The position numbers and the translations under genes are program-made. Below, piece by piece: positions 34,423 through 45,050 of a DNA stretch of 64,000 bases (the first letter of the stretch is position 1; each line of letters begins with the position of its first letter). Origin of the DNA: Pectinophora gossypiella (Eukaryota > Arthropoda > Insecta > Lepidoptera > Gelechiidae); assembly GCF_024362695.1 (NCBI RefSeq), contig NC_065417.1, positions 11,649,001-11,713,000 of the forward strand, in the 5' to 3' direction. The notes under the pieces are model-generated. The model saw nothing but the letters and a program-made list of their open reading frames with translations, ran no database searches and had not been told where the DNA came from.

Positions 34423-34612
34423 GAGGCGGAGGACAGGAGTCCTAGTATGGCTTTGTAATAGACTACTCTGGGCGCCATCCCACTTGCGTCAGACAGAGTA
34501 TTGCGGGGCGGAAGGCAAGAGGGAAACCACTGCCCAATTTTTCCCTAAAAAAGTAGCATGGAAAATATTGCACCGACAAGCGCCTGGCTCTTAAATTGAT
34601 GATGATGATGAC
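34423..34612 (+). repeat. SINE-like repeat R3 with (GAT)n tail, copy 2
   Basis: It matches 28586-28770 with one 4-bp insertion ('cagacagagta') and ends in 'gatgatgatga'. It lies just upstream of the R1 fragment that retroelement 2 interrupted. Confidence 0.7.
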
Positions 34613-34649
34613 CGTCACCTTATAAGTAGTTCTTTTTTTGATGTGAATT

Positions 34650-34653
34650 ATTG
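34650..34653 (+). repeat. Target-site duplication, left copy (retroelement 2)
   Basis: ATTG precedes the 3' LTR (the element is on the minus strand) and recurs at 40398-40401. The flanks rejoin into a repeat of the R1 family, which supports this assignment. Confidence 0.8.
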
Positions 34654-34982
34654 TTTGGGGCCTACAATAGGTTCGATCGCAGTGTAGTGGCCGACCAATT
34701 CTTCCAAAGGCGAAGGTGATGGAGAATAATTAAAACAGTAGTCAGTGTCCGACAAAAGTTGTAATTTTGAACTTCGTTACTTCGTTACAGAAAAAGTCTA
34801 GAGAGCGAATGACAGTCTCATTCGCAACCAGGCAGTGTTGCCATAATAATAATCAAATTCGTTCAAAAACCATTATAACTATCCTTATAATTATTATAGC
34901 GTTACGTTATAACTAAAATTAATGATATTATTTATTATAACTTTTATAATTGAAATAAAGGCGTGCGTTCCAGAACGCCACA
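34654..34982 (-). repeat. 3' LTR of retroelement 2
   Basis: The 329-bp LTR reads TGTGGCGTTCTGG...GGCCCCAAA on the minus strand. It appears identical to 40069-40397. Confidence 0.92.
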
Positions 34983-34994
34983 CCACCCCCCCAC
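34983..34994 (-). promoter_or_regulatory. Polypurine tract of retroelement 2
   Basis: On the minus strand 'gtggggggggtgg'-type sequence directly abuts the 3' LTR, the position where plus-strand DNA synthesis is primed in LTR retroelements. Confidence 0.75.
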
Positions 34995-35010
34995 GGAGAA
35001 GGATAAGAGA

Positions 35011-38000
35011 TTAACAATAATCTGAAAAATCCTTGAACTTAACCCGTCTGCCAGACCTTGTGGTGTATGGCAAGTTAGCGTTGGGTGTGGTGGTATCAGG
35101 TGCAAAAGGAACTATTGGAGCAGAAAGAGTGGGCAGTGATGTCTGCGTAGATGTAGGTCGAGTAGGTGTCATTGGAGGCTCAGAGACACGAGGTCCCAAA
35201 TTGTCAACATATGCTGGTTTGATTCGATCCACACTGACTACGACGCGTTTACCCTTGAAATCTAGAGTCATTGTCTTGCCGTCACTGGCGCGTTCTATAA
35301 CCTGATAGGGGCCAGTGTAAGGTGGTTGTAAAGGCCGTCTGACGGTGTCATCCCGAAGGAACACGTGGCTCGCCGATGAGAGATCCTTGAAAATGAAAGA
35401 CGAAGGTTCACAATGGTGGGATGCTGGAATAGGGCGCACAGTCGACATCTTATGTCGAAGTTGCACAACGAAATCAGCTGGGTCTTCCGTGTTCACGGGC
35501 TCCGAGGCTGAAACGAGTAACTCGCCGGGCAATTTGAGGGGTTCCCCATAAAGCATTTCGGCAGCTGTAGCTTTCAGGTCTTCTTTGAAAGCAGATCGCA
35601 TTCCTAGAAGAACAAACGGGAGCGAACGTACCCACGAATCGCTGTGGCACATGAGCGCGGCTTTGAGTTGGCGATGCACGCGCTCAATCATGCCATTGGC
35701 ACAAGGATGGTAGGAAGTCGTCCTGATGCGCTTCGTAGCGAATTGGGACATCAATCGGCGGAAAAGATCCGACTCAAATTGAGCGCCTTGGTCGGTAGTA
35801 ATAACCGATGGAACACCGAAACGGGCTACCCATTCTCTAGTAAAAGTGTCTGCCACCTCTTCGGCAGTGATCGAACGCATTGGCCAGACTTCGGGCCATC
35901 TGCTGGCTCTGTCAATAGCTGTTAAGCAATAACGGAAGTCGTTGCAAATCGGTAACGGACCAACAATGTCGATATGGACGTGTTGGAAACGGCCAGATGG
36001 AAGGTCAAAACTTCCGAGAGGAGCGGAATTGTGGCGCGAGACTTTGGTGCGTTGGCACGCTTCGCACACACGGCTCCACTGCTTGCAGTCTTTATTGACG
36101 GAGGGCCAAACATACCGTTGGGTTACGAGACGGGTGGTAGCTCGTGCACCGGGATGGCTCAAATTATGAAGCTTGTTGAAAGCAGCTTTGCGAAAAGGAG
36201 GGGTCAAATAGGGGCGAGGCTTGCCAGTAGAGACATCACATGTGACAGAGGTGTTAGTGCCGGGAATGATGATTTTAGTCAATTGCAGACTAGAACCTTG
36301 TTTGATGAGGTCGGCTAACTCTTGATCTGTCTCTTGTGACGTAGCAAGTGCCTCGAAATCTTGCTCAAGGGCAATAGCGTCGACACGTGACATCGCATCG
36401 GCAACGACGTTGTCCTCTCCTTTAATGTATTTAATATCAGTGGTGAACTGACTGATAAATGATAATTGATTCAGCTGAGCAGGTGGCAGTTTTTCCCGGC
36501 GTTGTACGAAAGCGTACAGCAACGGTTTATGGTCTGTAAATATAGTGACGTGTTGCGCCTCGAGAACGTGGCGGAAGTGTTGTACGCTTTCGTACACCGC
36601 CAGTAACTCGCGATAATACGCTGGCCACTGTGCTTGTTGGGAGGACAGTTTTTTACTAAAAAACGCAAGAGGAAACCATTCTCCGTCAACCTGCTGCTGG
36701 AGACAGGATCCAATGTGAATGCTGGAAGCATCTGTGAACAGTGCCAAGGGCGCGCCACCAATCGGATGTTGCAGCAGGGTAGCATTGGATAAACTCCTTT
36801 TACAGGCTTCAAACTGCTCCAGTAGCTCAGGTGACCATATGAATGGCTTGGCACCTTTGCCATTTGTTGCCACTACGGCGTTAATTAATGGAGCTTGAGA
36901 CTGCGCGGCGTGGGGTACGAAGCGGCGGTAATAATTAACCATACCGAGGAAACGGCGCACACCCTGAACAGTTTTAGGAGGTGGGAAATCTAAAATAGCT
37001 TGCACACGGTCCTGCGGAGGGCGAGTTCCTTCAGGAGTAATATGGTAACCCAAGAACGTGACCTCACGAGCACCAAGAACACATTTGGATGGGTTAATGA
37101 CCACACCATAATCCCGCAGGCGGCCGAAGAGAATCCGCAGATGTTCGCGGTGGAGAGTCTCGTCAGCAGAGTAGACTAGGATGTCGTCCACGTACGGAAA
37201 GCAGAAATCGAGACCCCGTGTGACCTCATCGATAAACCGCTGGAAGGTTTGACCAGCGTTGCGGAGACCGAAGGTCATGAAGGGAAATTCGAAGAGGCCA
37301 AACGGGGTGACGATGGCGGTCTTCGCGATATCCTCTTCAGCTACCGGGATCTGGTGGTAAGCCTTCACGAGGTCGATCGTGCTAAAGATGGTAGCACCCG
37401 TGAGGTCATGTGCAAAATCATTGATATGCCGGACTGGGTAACGGTCCGGTATAGTCCTGGCGTTTAGTGCGCGGTAGTCGCCACAAGGACGCCAAGTGTT
37501 GTCTTTTTTAATGGTCATATGCAACGGGGACGACCAAGCACTCTTGGAACGTCGTGCAATGCCCGCCTGAACCATGTCCTCGAATTCCTTTTTGGCAGCG
37601 ATTAATTTTTGGGGAGCCAAGCGGCGAGGGCGGCAAGAAATGGGAGGCCCGTCTGTTGTCTTCAGGAAATGCACAGTATTGTGTTTCACAGTCCTAGGAA
37701 GACCAGCAGGGCGGGTTATATCAGGGAACTCTGCTAGCACTTGTGCGAAAGCGGAGTTCGCCAAAGCTACAGCCTTGACGCTCGGCTGCTCAGAAGTGGC
37801 AGTAGATGCAGGAGCTGAATGGTTCGTAACACCGTCAACCAACCTCTGTATTCTGCAATCAGGCAGTAAGTGATATTGAGCTAAGAAGTCGGACCCTATG
37901 ATAGCTGTAGTGACGTCAGCGACGACGAACCGCCAGACAAATTTCCGCCGGAGACCAAAATTGAGCGTCAAGTGGACAGTCCCATACGTTTTAATGCTAC

Positions 38001-38220
38001 TACCGTTAGCAGCGCTGAGCTCGTAGTCAGAGGGTTTCCTCTGGTCTGGGAGCCAGCGTCGGGGATAGCAGCATAGGTCGGATCCGGTGTCAATTAAAAA
38101 TTGACGTTTAGTGACCCGGTCGGTAACGAAGAGACGGCGGCTGATAGAATCGCAATCGGTTGCCGCCGCTACTGATTGCTTGCGGGGTTTTCCGCCTTCC
38201 AGGTGCAAGGAGCTATGCAC
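35011..38220 (-). CDS. Retroelement 2 pol: protease, RT, RNase H, integrase (1069 aa)
   Basis: The frame is open across its full length. In order it has an aspartic protease (FLIDTGSDLCCYP), reverse transcriptase with TIDLVKAYHQIPV and catalytic YVDD, RNase H (LALFTDASSIHIGS) and an integrase. The integrase has an HH-CC zinc finger (LHNLSHPG...CEACQ) and catalytic D (HIDIVGPL), D (TTDQGAQF) and E (GMIERVHR). It overlaps gag by 52 nt and is in the -1 frame relative to it, so translation probably uses a -1 ribosomal shift. The tail is Pro/Thr-rich and ends in a basic segment (TRSGRRVKFKDF). Confidence 0.94.
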   Translation of the reverse strand: MHSSLHLEGGKPRKQSVAAATDCDSISRRLFVTDRVTKRQFLIDTGSDLCCYPRRWLPDQRKPSDYELSAANGSSIKTYGTVHLTLNFGLRRKFVWRFVVADVTTAIIGSDFLAQYHLLPDCRIQRLVDGVTNHSAPASTATSEQPSVKAVALANSAFAQVLAEFPDITRPAGLPRTVKHNTVHFLKTTDGPPISCRPRRLAPQKLIAAKKEFEDMVQAGIARRSKSAWSSPLHMTIKKDNTWRPCGDYRALNARTIPDRYPVRHINDFAHDLTGATIFSTIDLVKAYHQIPVAEEDIAKTAIVTPFGLFEFPFMTFGLRNAGQTFQRFIDEVTRGLDFCFPYVDDILVYSADETLHREHLRILFGRLRDYGVVINPSKCVLGAREVTFLGYHITPEGTRPPQDRVQAILDFPPPKTVQGVRRFLGMVNYYRRFVPHAAQSQAPLINAVVATNGKGAKPFIWSPELLEQFEACKRSLSNATLLQHPIGGAPLALFTDASSIHIGSCLQQQVDGEWFPLAFFSKKLSSQQAQWPAYYRELLAVYESVQHFRHVLEAQHVTIFTDHKPLLYAFVQRREKLPPAQLNQLSFISQFTTDIKYIKGEDNVVADAMSRVDAIALEQDFEALATSQETDQELADLIKQGSSLQLTKIIIPGTNTSVTCDVSTGKPRPYLTPPFRKAAFNKLHNLSHPGARATTRLVTQRYVWPSVNKDCKQWSRVCEACQRTKVSRHNSAPLGSFDLPSGRFQHVHIDIVGPLPICNDFRYCLTAIDRASRWPEVWPMRSITAEEVADTFTREWVARFGVPSVITTDQGAQFESDLFRRLMSQFATKRIRTTSYHPCANGMIERVHRQLKAALMCHSDSWVRSLPFVLLGMRSAFKEDLKATAAEMLYGEPLKLPGELLVSASEPVNTEDPADFVVQLRHKMSTVRPIPASHHCEPSSFIFKDLSSASHVFLRDDTVRRPLQPPYTGPYQVIERASDGKTMTLDFKGKRVVVSVDRIKPAYVDNLGPRVSEPPMTPTRPTSTQTSLPTLSAPIVPFAPDTTTPNANLPYTTRSGRRVKFKDFSDYC

Positions 38221-38978
38221 TTGAGGGCTTTAGTACCAAACTTTCGGTGGTACCAGCATAGCTTCGCGCCTGCAGACCTATTAGGCGACTGCCTGTTAGA
38301 GCGATCGGATGATAGGGCAGCAACTTGCTTGCCGAGTTCCTCGATACGGTCCAGCAGGGTAGTCAGCGGAGGGGCGGCGGCAGCGTAAACATTGACGGGA
38401 CTAGGCTGAGCCTCTACGATTTTATCAGCGATTCCAGCCATTGCGTCCAGACCAAGATCGGCCTGGGTCGCGAGGATAGCTTGCGCATGTTGAGGAAGGC
38501 GGCGGAGCCATAATTGTTTCAAAATCTTTTCATCCGAAAATGAAGTTCCGGCGAGCGAGCGAAGGTGACGGAGGAATTGAGATGGTCTTCTGTCACCTAG
38601 TTCTTCGTCACTAAGGAGCCTCTTAATTCGCTGGCCTTCAGATGGGGAAAGCCGTTCTATTAGTGCCGCTTTTAGTTTTTGGTATTTCCCCTCCGCAGGG
38701 GGGTTAGTCACGACGTCTTCAATTTCGGCAGCGATCCGGTGGTCGATCTGAGTGAGGATATGGCTATACATAGTATCATCTGTGGTAATACCTGCAAGTA
38801 AAAATTGTGCTTCTGCTTGAGCGAACCACACTGTAACCCGGTCGGGCCAAAAGGGTGGCAGTTTGACAGCAACTCGGCACACAGCTGCATTCTCTGATTT
38901 AGGCTGAACATGCTGGGACCGCAGGGTCTGGTTTTCAGCCAAGAGGGCATCTAAGCGTGCTTGCAAATCCTCAGACAT
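38169..38978 (-). CDS. Retroelement 2 Gag (269 aa)
   Basis: The start is taken at MSEDLQARLDALLAEN. The frame is open for 22 further codons upstream (to 39044), but these encode a hydrophobic stretch that is unlikely to belong to Gag. A coiled-coil-like start is followed by a capsid-type region (LPPFWPDRVTVWFAQAEAQF...). Near the end is CWYHRKFGTKALKCIAPC, a C-x2-H-x9-C-x3-C motif instead of a CCHC knuckle. This is typical of CsRn1-group elements. Confidence 0.92.
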   Translation of the reverse strand: MSEDLQARLDALLAENQTLRSQHVQPKSENAAVCRVAVKLPPFWPDRVTVWFAQAEAQFLLAGITTDDTMYSHILTQIDHRIAAEIEDVVTNPPAEGKYQKLKAALIERLSPSEGQRIKRLLSDEELGDRRPSQFLRHLRSLAGTSFSDEKILKQLWLRRLPQHAQAILATQADLGLDAMAGIADKIVEAQPSPVNVYAAAAPPLTTLLDRIEELGKQVAALSSDRSNRQSPNRSAGAKLCWYHRKFGTKALKCIAPCTWKAENPASNQ

Positions 38979-39044
38979 CGTGCATGAAGGGGTAAGTAGA
39001 AAGATAAGTAATGCAATGAAGGAAAACACCAACCCACCACACAC

Positions 39045-40050
39045 ACAATACCAATCCGAACCACAGAACCCAAGTTAGAAATCTGCCTAAACTGTGGGTG
39101 AGTAACAAAATAACAAGAAAACAAAATTATTACAGTTAAGTACATAAATGGCTAAAAATTATATGAGATTAATTCGACATAAAAGAGTATAAACATGCAC
39201 ACAAAAATAAAAAATAAGTTTTTAATGCGGGTTAAAGTTTTAGAAATTAATATTATTTGTAGACAGACACTAGATTAATATGTCAAAACTAATTAAATAA
39301 TCTTAATTTGTTAGAACAACTGTGTATCCAAACAAAACAATTATTAAACACAGATTAGTTATTACCAATTATAATTAGTTATTATAGGTTATTTTGTGAA
39401 AAATTAGCACTAGCAATACAAAAGGAAAGTTATAGTTAAAAAATGTTATTGTAGTAAACGAAATTGTAGTTATAGTCCATAGATAAATTTAAAATACTTT
39501 TTGCACGAAGAATAATATAGTAATAGAAACACTACTTGCGTGAACAGGAACGTAGGCGATGACAGTTGTCATTGACAGATCTGTCAGCTGTGCTTAACTC
39601 GCCAAAATGTCCTCGGAACGTCCAACAGATGGCACTTTCGCGACGAAATGTTCTACGAAAAGATAGGTACTTTAGGTACCAAAATGGCCGGTGCAGGTTT
39701 GAACATGTTCACGACAATGTTTTTCACTATGTGATGTTGGATGATTTGACACTGAACTTCACTACGTTGGAAATATGACAGAAACACTTTATTGCACTAT
39801 GTAGAGGGCCTGAAAGCGGAAGGTAGCGCGATGATTTGGCAGCGATGCGAAGAAATGCAGTTGCTATGTCGAATCCGCGCAATCCACAGGTTGGCCAGAC
39901 AGCACGTAATGCTGGTCGGTAGTAAATAGCCAAGGTTGCTTCTGTCGTCACTTCACTGTCTCCGAAGTAGAAAGATAGTCAGGCGTTCAGCTATGAAGTA
40001 ATCTTCCACTTAATTCGCTTGGAATGCGATCTTCAAAGACGCTTGTATTA
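39045..40050 (-). other. Leader (untranslated) region of retroelement 2
   Basis: It is about 1 kb between the primer-binding site and gag, AT-rich, with no ORF that resembles a protein. Packaging and dimerisation signals would be expected here by analogy, but none can be seen directly. Confidence 0.6.
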
Positions 40051-40067
40051 CGCGTCGGGTGTCACCA
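40051..40067 (-). promoter_or_regulatory. Primer-binding site of retroelement 2
   Basis: On the minus strand TGGTGACACCCGACGCG lies one base after the 5' LTR. It begins with TGG, complementary to the CCA end of a tRNA. The sequence resembles the complement of the 3' end of insect tRNA-Trp, the primer reported for CsRn1-group elements; there is a one-base difference in my recollection, so the tRNA identity is tentative. Confidence 0.65.
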
Positions 40068-40068
40068 G

Positions 40069-40397
40069 TTTGGGGCCTACAATAGGTTCGATCGCAGTGT
40101 AGTGGCCGACCAATTCTTCCAAAGGCGAAGGTGATGGAGAATAATTAAAACAGTAGTCAGTGTCCGACAAAAGTTGTAATTTTGAACTTCGTTACTTCGT
40201 TACAGAAAAAGTCTAGAGAGCGAATGACAGTCTCATTCGCAACCAGGCAGTGTTGCCATAATAATAATCAAATTCGTTCAAAAACCATTATAACTATCCT
40301 TATAATTATTATAGCGTTACGTTATAACTAAAATTAATGATATTATTTATTATAACTTTTATAATTGAAATAAAGGCGTGCGTTCCAGAACGCCACA
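40069..40397 (-). repeat. 5' LTR of retroelement 2
   Basis: This 329-bp copy appears identical to 34654-34982. It is followed on the plus-strand side by the ATTG duplication and the remainder of an R1 repeat. Confidence 0.92.
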
Positions 40398-40530
40398 ATT
40401 GTAGATTAGCCGCAAATGGCATTAACTACTTGGCCGTACAAAATGGTTAGCACTGAGGACTCTCACCCGGTACAAAATTTAAGACAACAGGCCCGAGGGT
40501 GCCCAGTTGGGCGTCACCTTACAGTGATAA
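40398..40530 (+). repeat. R1 repeat fragment interrupted by retroelement 2
   Basis: 'attgtagattagccgcaaat' leads into 'aactacttggccgtac' and 'gggtgcccagttgggcg'. Its missing edge 'tttttttgatgtgaattattg' lies at 34633-34653, on the far side of the element. Compare the uninterrupted junction near 43240-43275. Confidence 0.75.
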
Positions 40531-42336
40531 GCCTATATTTAAATGTATTTTTGTTAACAAAACTTCGCAATAGATAGATGCTAGTGTGGCGAATTACGCT
40601 CACGGTTTATGTAGATTAGATTTTTATCCATCGTAATAATTTTAATTATTATTAAGTTAATTTTTAATATTCATGACGTAATAATATTATTTTGTTAATT
40701 TCCGAACGTTCCTTTTAAAGTATCATGTTTCTGAACGTTCGCTGTTTGACATTAGATAGAGGACTTTTGAACGCACACGCAACATGTCGAAACTTGTCCG
40801 CTTGACCATAACTTTTGTTTTGTATATCTAACAATTTAAAGAAAATATAATTGTTTTACACCGAGCCATTTGCCGTTTGAATCTGAGCCACCATCATACA
40901 CAATACCATCAAGAACACTATCCAGAACATCAGGACTACGATTCCCAATACACGAAACTAGTTTAAATCCGGGCAAAAATTATAATCACATTTTTAAATA
41001 GTTACTCAATACTCAATAACTTTATTGCCATCCCACAATATAAAAAATGATATAGGAGGTCTTAACATTCACATACATACATAAACTCGCGCCTATTTCC
41101 CACCGGGGTAAGCAGAGACTATACGATTTTTTTTCTTTTTTTAAACTACAATCAGTCTGGCTATAAGCAGTTTCGTTGAGTGGATAAGTGACGTGTCAGG
41201 AGCTACAACCAGTGTCACAGCCTCCGACTTTATACAACATGGCTTCTCTTCAGTCGTTTCACCACATTTACGAGGTCTATAAGTTCTGATGCGAAGGGAT
41301 TCGGATGATCGGCTAGTCGCTCTAGATGTTTCTTTTGGTAATTCTTGATCTCTTCAGCGACGGTTGGAATGTTAAGGTATTCATGTATTTCTTCATTCTT
41401 GCTGAACCATGGTGCATGCGCAATTGAACGTAGGATGGCATTACACTCTACGCTTTTGACTAAAATACAATTCGCTAGTTTCCAATTATTCTAATAAGTT
41501 ACTATTTACTAAACGTCAAAACACAAAATTACTATGGAATTTGTATGATAAAGCACACTATGACGTCATAAAGATAAAAGTGATAAAATATCGCCACTTA
41601 TTGTTACGATAAAATTTTCTTGATTAAATTCATAAAAAAAATAAATAGAAAAAAGAAAATGTTTTTCGTCGGTTTTACATTTTGTTTATTTCATAATTAA
41701 AATTGCATAATTTATTTTTGGCCTAGAATACTATCCAATTAGCTATTAAATACTGTCAAAATAAGTCTCCAAACCAAATACGCACCGAAGTTATCGAAAG
41801 CCACACGAGCGTGAATTACAGTGGCCAGTCTGAATTTTATTCAATTGACTTTATTTTCGGACCATAATATATGTCCATAGTAAAACGATAAATGGGTCGT
41901 TCTTGTTTTTTATCGACAATAAAAAGTCATTTTCTCGATATATCGGTTTTAACATCTTTAACATTATAACGGCAATAAATATTTTAAAACATCATAATTA
42001 TAAAGATGGGTCTGTAGAGGACTTTTTAGTGTTTCTCTTTATCTAGGTAATATACTTTTCCATTCCAAAAAATATTGTGACAGAGTGGCCCTTTTCATCG
42101 GAGACAGCATTTCGATTTACCACTCTGTCACAGAATTTTGTGAAAAACACACTTCTCACGCTACGTTAATCACTAATCGAGGAACCGATTAGTTTTTCGC
42201 TAGTATTTTGAGTATAATAAGATAACTATATTTTTGGACAATGGAAAGATTAAATAAAATTCTAAAACATATCAGAGCGAAGGACAGATCATTGTCGATA
42301 AAAAAGAAGAACGACCCAATACATAACATAAACAGC
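40531..42336. other. Gene-poor AT-rich DNA
   Basis: I see no supported gene. 'tttgtgacagagtggccct...ccactctgtcacagaatttt' around 42075-42135 forms an inverted pair, suggesting another small foldback element. Confidence 0.45.
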
Positions 42337-42440
42337 CTATATATATACGTCCCACTGCTGGGCACAGGCCTCCCCTCAATCAACCGGAGGGGGTATGGAG
42401 CATACTCCACCACGCTGCTCCAATGCGGGTTGGTGGAGGT
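42337..42440 (-). repeat. SINE type 1 tail fragment
   Basis: 'tatatacgtcccactgctgg' to 'caatgcgggttggtggaggt' is the reverse complement of the tail of 33820-34158. No tRNA-like head is present. Confidence 0.75.
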
Positions 42441-42540
42441 GCTGTGATCCAAATACAAAAATTTAAAATAAATATAGAAAAATTGTTAATTGTGAGTTAA
42501 AAGTATTATTAAAAATTCCAACGGCTAATGCTAGTAAAAA

Positions 42541-42830
42541 TTAAGTGTTTTTTTTTACCTTTGATGGGTTTGTTCTTGGTCCCATACTTGCCCGAAGGCA
42601 TTCACGAGGCGTAAGATGGAGCTCGCCCAGAAGGTGCCTGTTCACTCTGGCCTTGAAAGCACCTGGGTTATATGCATTCGGAAATACAGAAGACGGTAAA
42701 GAATTCCACTCCCTAGTAGTGCGCAAAGAACGATGCGAAGCGCTTTGTGTTTATATTCGAAGGAAAAACTTATTCGCTCGACCTTTGTGGCTTCGTGGTA
42801 TTTTGAAGGGACAAGGTAATCCACAGTTCA
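42541..42830 (-). pseudogene. LINE (jockey-like) reverse transcriptase C-terminal fragment
   Basis: The minus strand encodes the end of a non-LTR retrotransposon polyprotein: RTTREWNSLPSSVFPNAYNP followed by FKARVNRHLLG. The 'R-x-W-N-SLP-SVFP...FK-x-VN' pattern is the usual C-terminus of jockey-like proteins in insects. Upstream RT sequence is broken, so this is a 5'-truncated dead copy. Confidence 0.65.
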
Positions 42831-44720
42831 TGTTCCATCGTAAATAATTTATTAGCTTAGCGAGTTGTTTTTAGAAGATATTCATTTAATGCCGGCATTA
42901 ATTTGACAGGTTGAGCAAACATTTCTTGTATTTATGTAAGTAGGTCTAGACTTGTATTACGTTTTTCTTGTTTATTAAGTCCCTAATGAGTTACGTACTT
43001 GTGGTTACATGGGATGATAAAAGGAGATAAAGCCGGAGGAAGTAGGACACTCGTAAATGTTGGCTAGTAATTCCTAATGACGTATTCAAACCATAGTTAT
43101 GGCACGAGATCGGTGTGCGTAGGCAAATTCGAAGTACCTAGAGTAAGTAAATAGTTATTATGGCGACAGAACTTTAAGAGAGACTATCCTACGTACGTAC
43201 TGAACAGTTTGCCTGAGAACATCATTCTCGATTTTTTTTTTGGTGTGACTTATTGAAGATTTGCCGCAAATGGCATTAACTACTTGGCCGAACAAGAAGG
43301 GAAGGGGAATCATTCTCGAACCAAACAAAAGTAAATTTAAAAAAAATACTTAAAAGTTTAACTTTTAGACTCGTGTCCTGGCTAATTCATGCTACTAATT
43401 GGTTATTTAGTTAATTTAGTTAAGGAATGTGATATATTTACAAATTACTATTAGATATAATTACATAGTATTACTAGAGACTCTTTCCTGCTGACAAACT
43501 GTTTAAATAGTTTTGCAGGGCATTGATATAATAATAATAAATAGTTCTAGTAATCACAATACCAAATATTATAACTTGAAATCGACGTAAATATGCCTAT
43601 TGGCAGAATTCGAAAAGCTCACACTATTAAAATTCACGATTGTTTCTTCTAAGCTATAGACAAGTGTCAGTTATTTATGGCGGGATTAAAAGCGCGGGAA
43701 GCGGGCGCGCAATATGGCGGAGCGGCTTAGCCCATGATTTAAACAGCCATCGATTTGGTAAAACGTTGGTAATTAATCATATTTTAGCTGCCTATAGAAA
43801 TTCTTTAAGCACTTTCCAGTATTCAAAGGAAAGGGCAATGGGGCACGTTTTAAAAAGGCATTAACAAAATAGGGCGCCGAATTTTGGGATTACTTAGGCG
43901 TTGAATATAATTTAGTTTAAGTATAGCATTCTTCTGTTTTTTGTTAGAATTACCTCTAGGTTACATGAATTCATGATTTCATGATTAGAATTACATGTTC
44001 CAGTTATCTACCTAAATAGAGGTAAGCCGAACCATAAACCTTTCTCATGACGTAAAATCTTCCTCTCAGTGACTTTTTTTAATATTATATATAGGTATTC
44101 GTAATAAAAAAAAACAAAACACTTCTAAATTTTGGTCCAACAAAGACGAGATTTTTTACATTTTAAATTTGAATTTTTTTTTTTTTTTGAATTTGGAATA
44201 TTTATAATTAGATATTTACATTTAGGCATACCCTAGACACTTTATACAAAACACCTCGTTTTACACAGACACTACACATTGACGCTATCGTACACGCATC
44301 TGTGTGTGACGTATGACGCCCATACGATTGAAGACTGAAAGTAAGAGCGAAGGGGGTGAGGTAAACCTAGCTTAGCCACTGTCGGGGAACGGAGAGTTGC
44401 CGTTCTATACGTAGTATATTCCTTATTCTATAATAATGATTATTCCTTATTTATGATTTAGGTGCCTACTTATATAATACCCACTTTAAAATGTATTTTT
44501 TCTTAATACACTTAAGTACCTATTTAATATTATTCTGATGATATTCACGAAACATTGACCTTCAACAAGTTTGTCCATGATAATTACGTTGAATAAATGA
44601 TTCTGATTTCTGATTACAAACTTGCGAAGTGTTCTGAGTTTTTTGAAGAAGTGTAGTATGCTGCATAACATTAAGTATTTTTTTATATCTTTCATCAATA
44701 ACGATAAGTAGGTCCTACTT
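42831..44720. other. Gene-poor DNA with a small R1 fragment
   Basis: It contains an R1 fragment (43233-43300, 'gatttgccgcaaatggcatt') and T-rich and A-rich runs near 44105-44190. No supported gene. Confidence 0.45.
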
Positions 44721-44726
44721 TTACTT

Positions 44727-45050
44727 GTGGCTCTTCCCACCCTAGTCATCATCATCTTCCTAGCATTATCCCGTTTTACACAGGGACCTCTTACCTATCC
44801 CGCGAAGGGAAAACCAACTCAATACAGGTTAGGTCCCATACCTCCGAAAATGCATTTCTCGGGGTTTCATGTGGGTTTCCTCACGATGTTTTCTTTCACC
44901 GCTGAACATGTGATAATAATTTACGATCCAAACATGAATAAGAAAACCAATTCGACAATCATTGATTTAGGTTTGTGCTGGATTCGAACCTGCGACCTCA
45001 AAATGAGAGGCAAGCGTTCTACCAACTGGGCTACCACGGCTCTTCCAACC
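44727..45050 (-). repeat. tRNA-derived SINE, second family
   Basis: On the minus strand the head reads 'gagccgtggtagcccagttg' and 'gcaggttcgaatccagcaca' (box A and box B). The body includes 'catcgtgaggaaacccacat' and 'gaaatgcattttcggaggta'. It is distinct from the SINE at 33820 and is a widespread type in Lepidoptera. Confidence 0.8.

Larger units (their letters stand above)
34654..40397 (-). mobile_element. Ty3/gypsy LTR retrotransposon 2 (CsRn1/Kabuki-like), apparently intact
   Basis: The 5,744-bp element on the minus strand has matching 329-bp LTRs, a 4-bp ATTG target duplication, a primer-binding site one base from the 5' LTR, a G-rich polypurine tract at the 3' LTR, and open gag and pol frames with a short overlap. 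The Gag motif C-x2-H-x9-C-x3-C is the CHCC arrangement of the CsRn1/Kabuki group rather than the usual CCHC. There is no envelope gene. No stop or frameshift is seen within either ORF. Confidence 0.94.

Noticed and set aside
36471..36863. 130-codon minus-strand frame inside retroelement 2
   Set aside because: It is an alternative frame of the RT/RNase H coding region and has no motifs of its own.
44975..45045. Functional tRNA gene on the minus strand
   Set aside because: It is the head of a widespread lepidopteran SINE, with a SINE body following and no proper acceptor stem.
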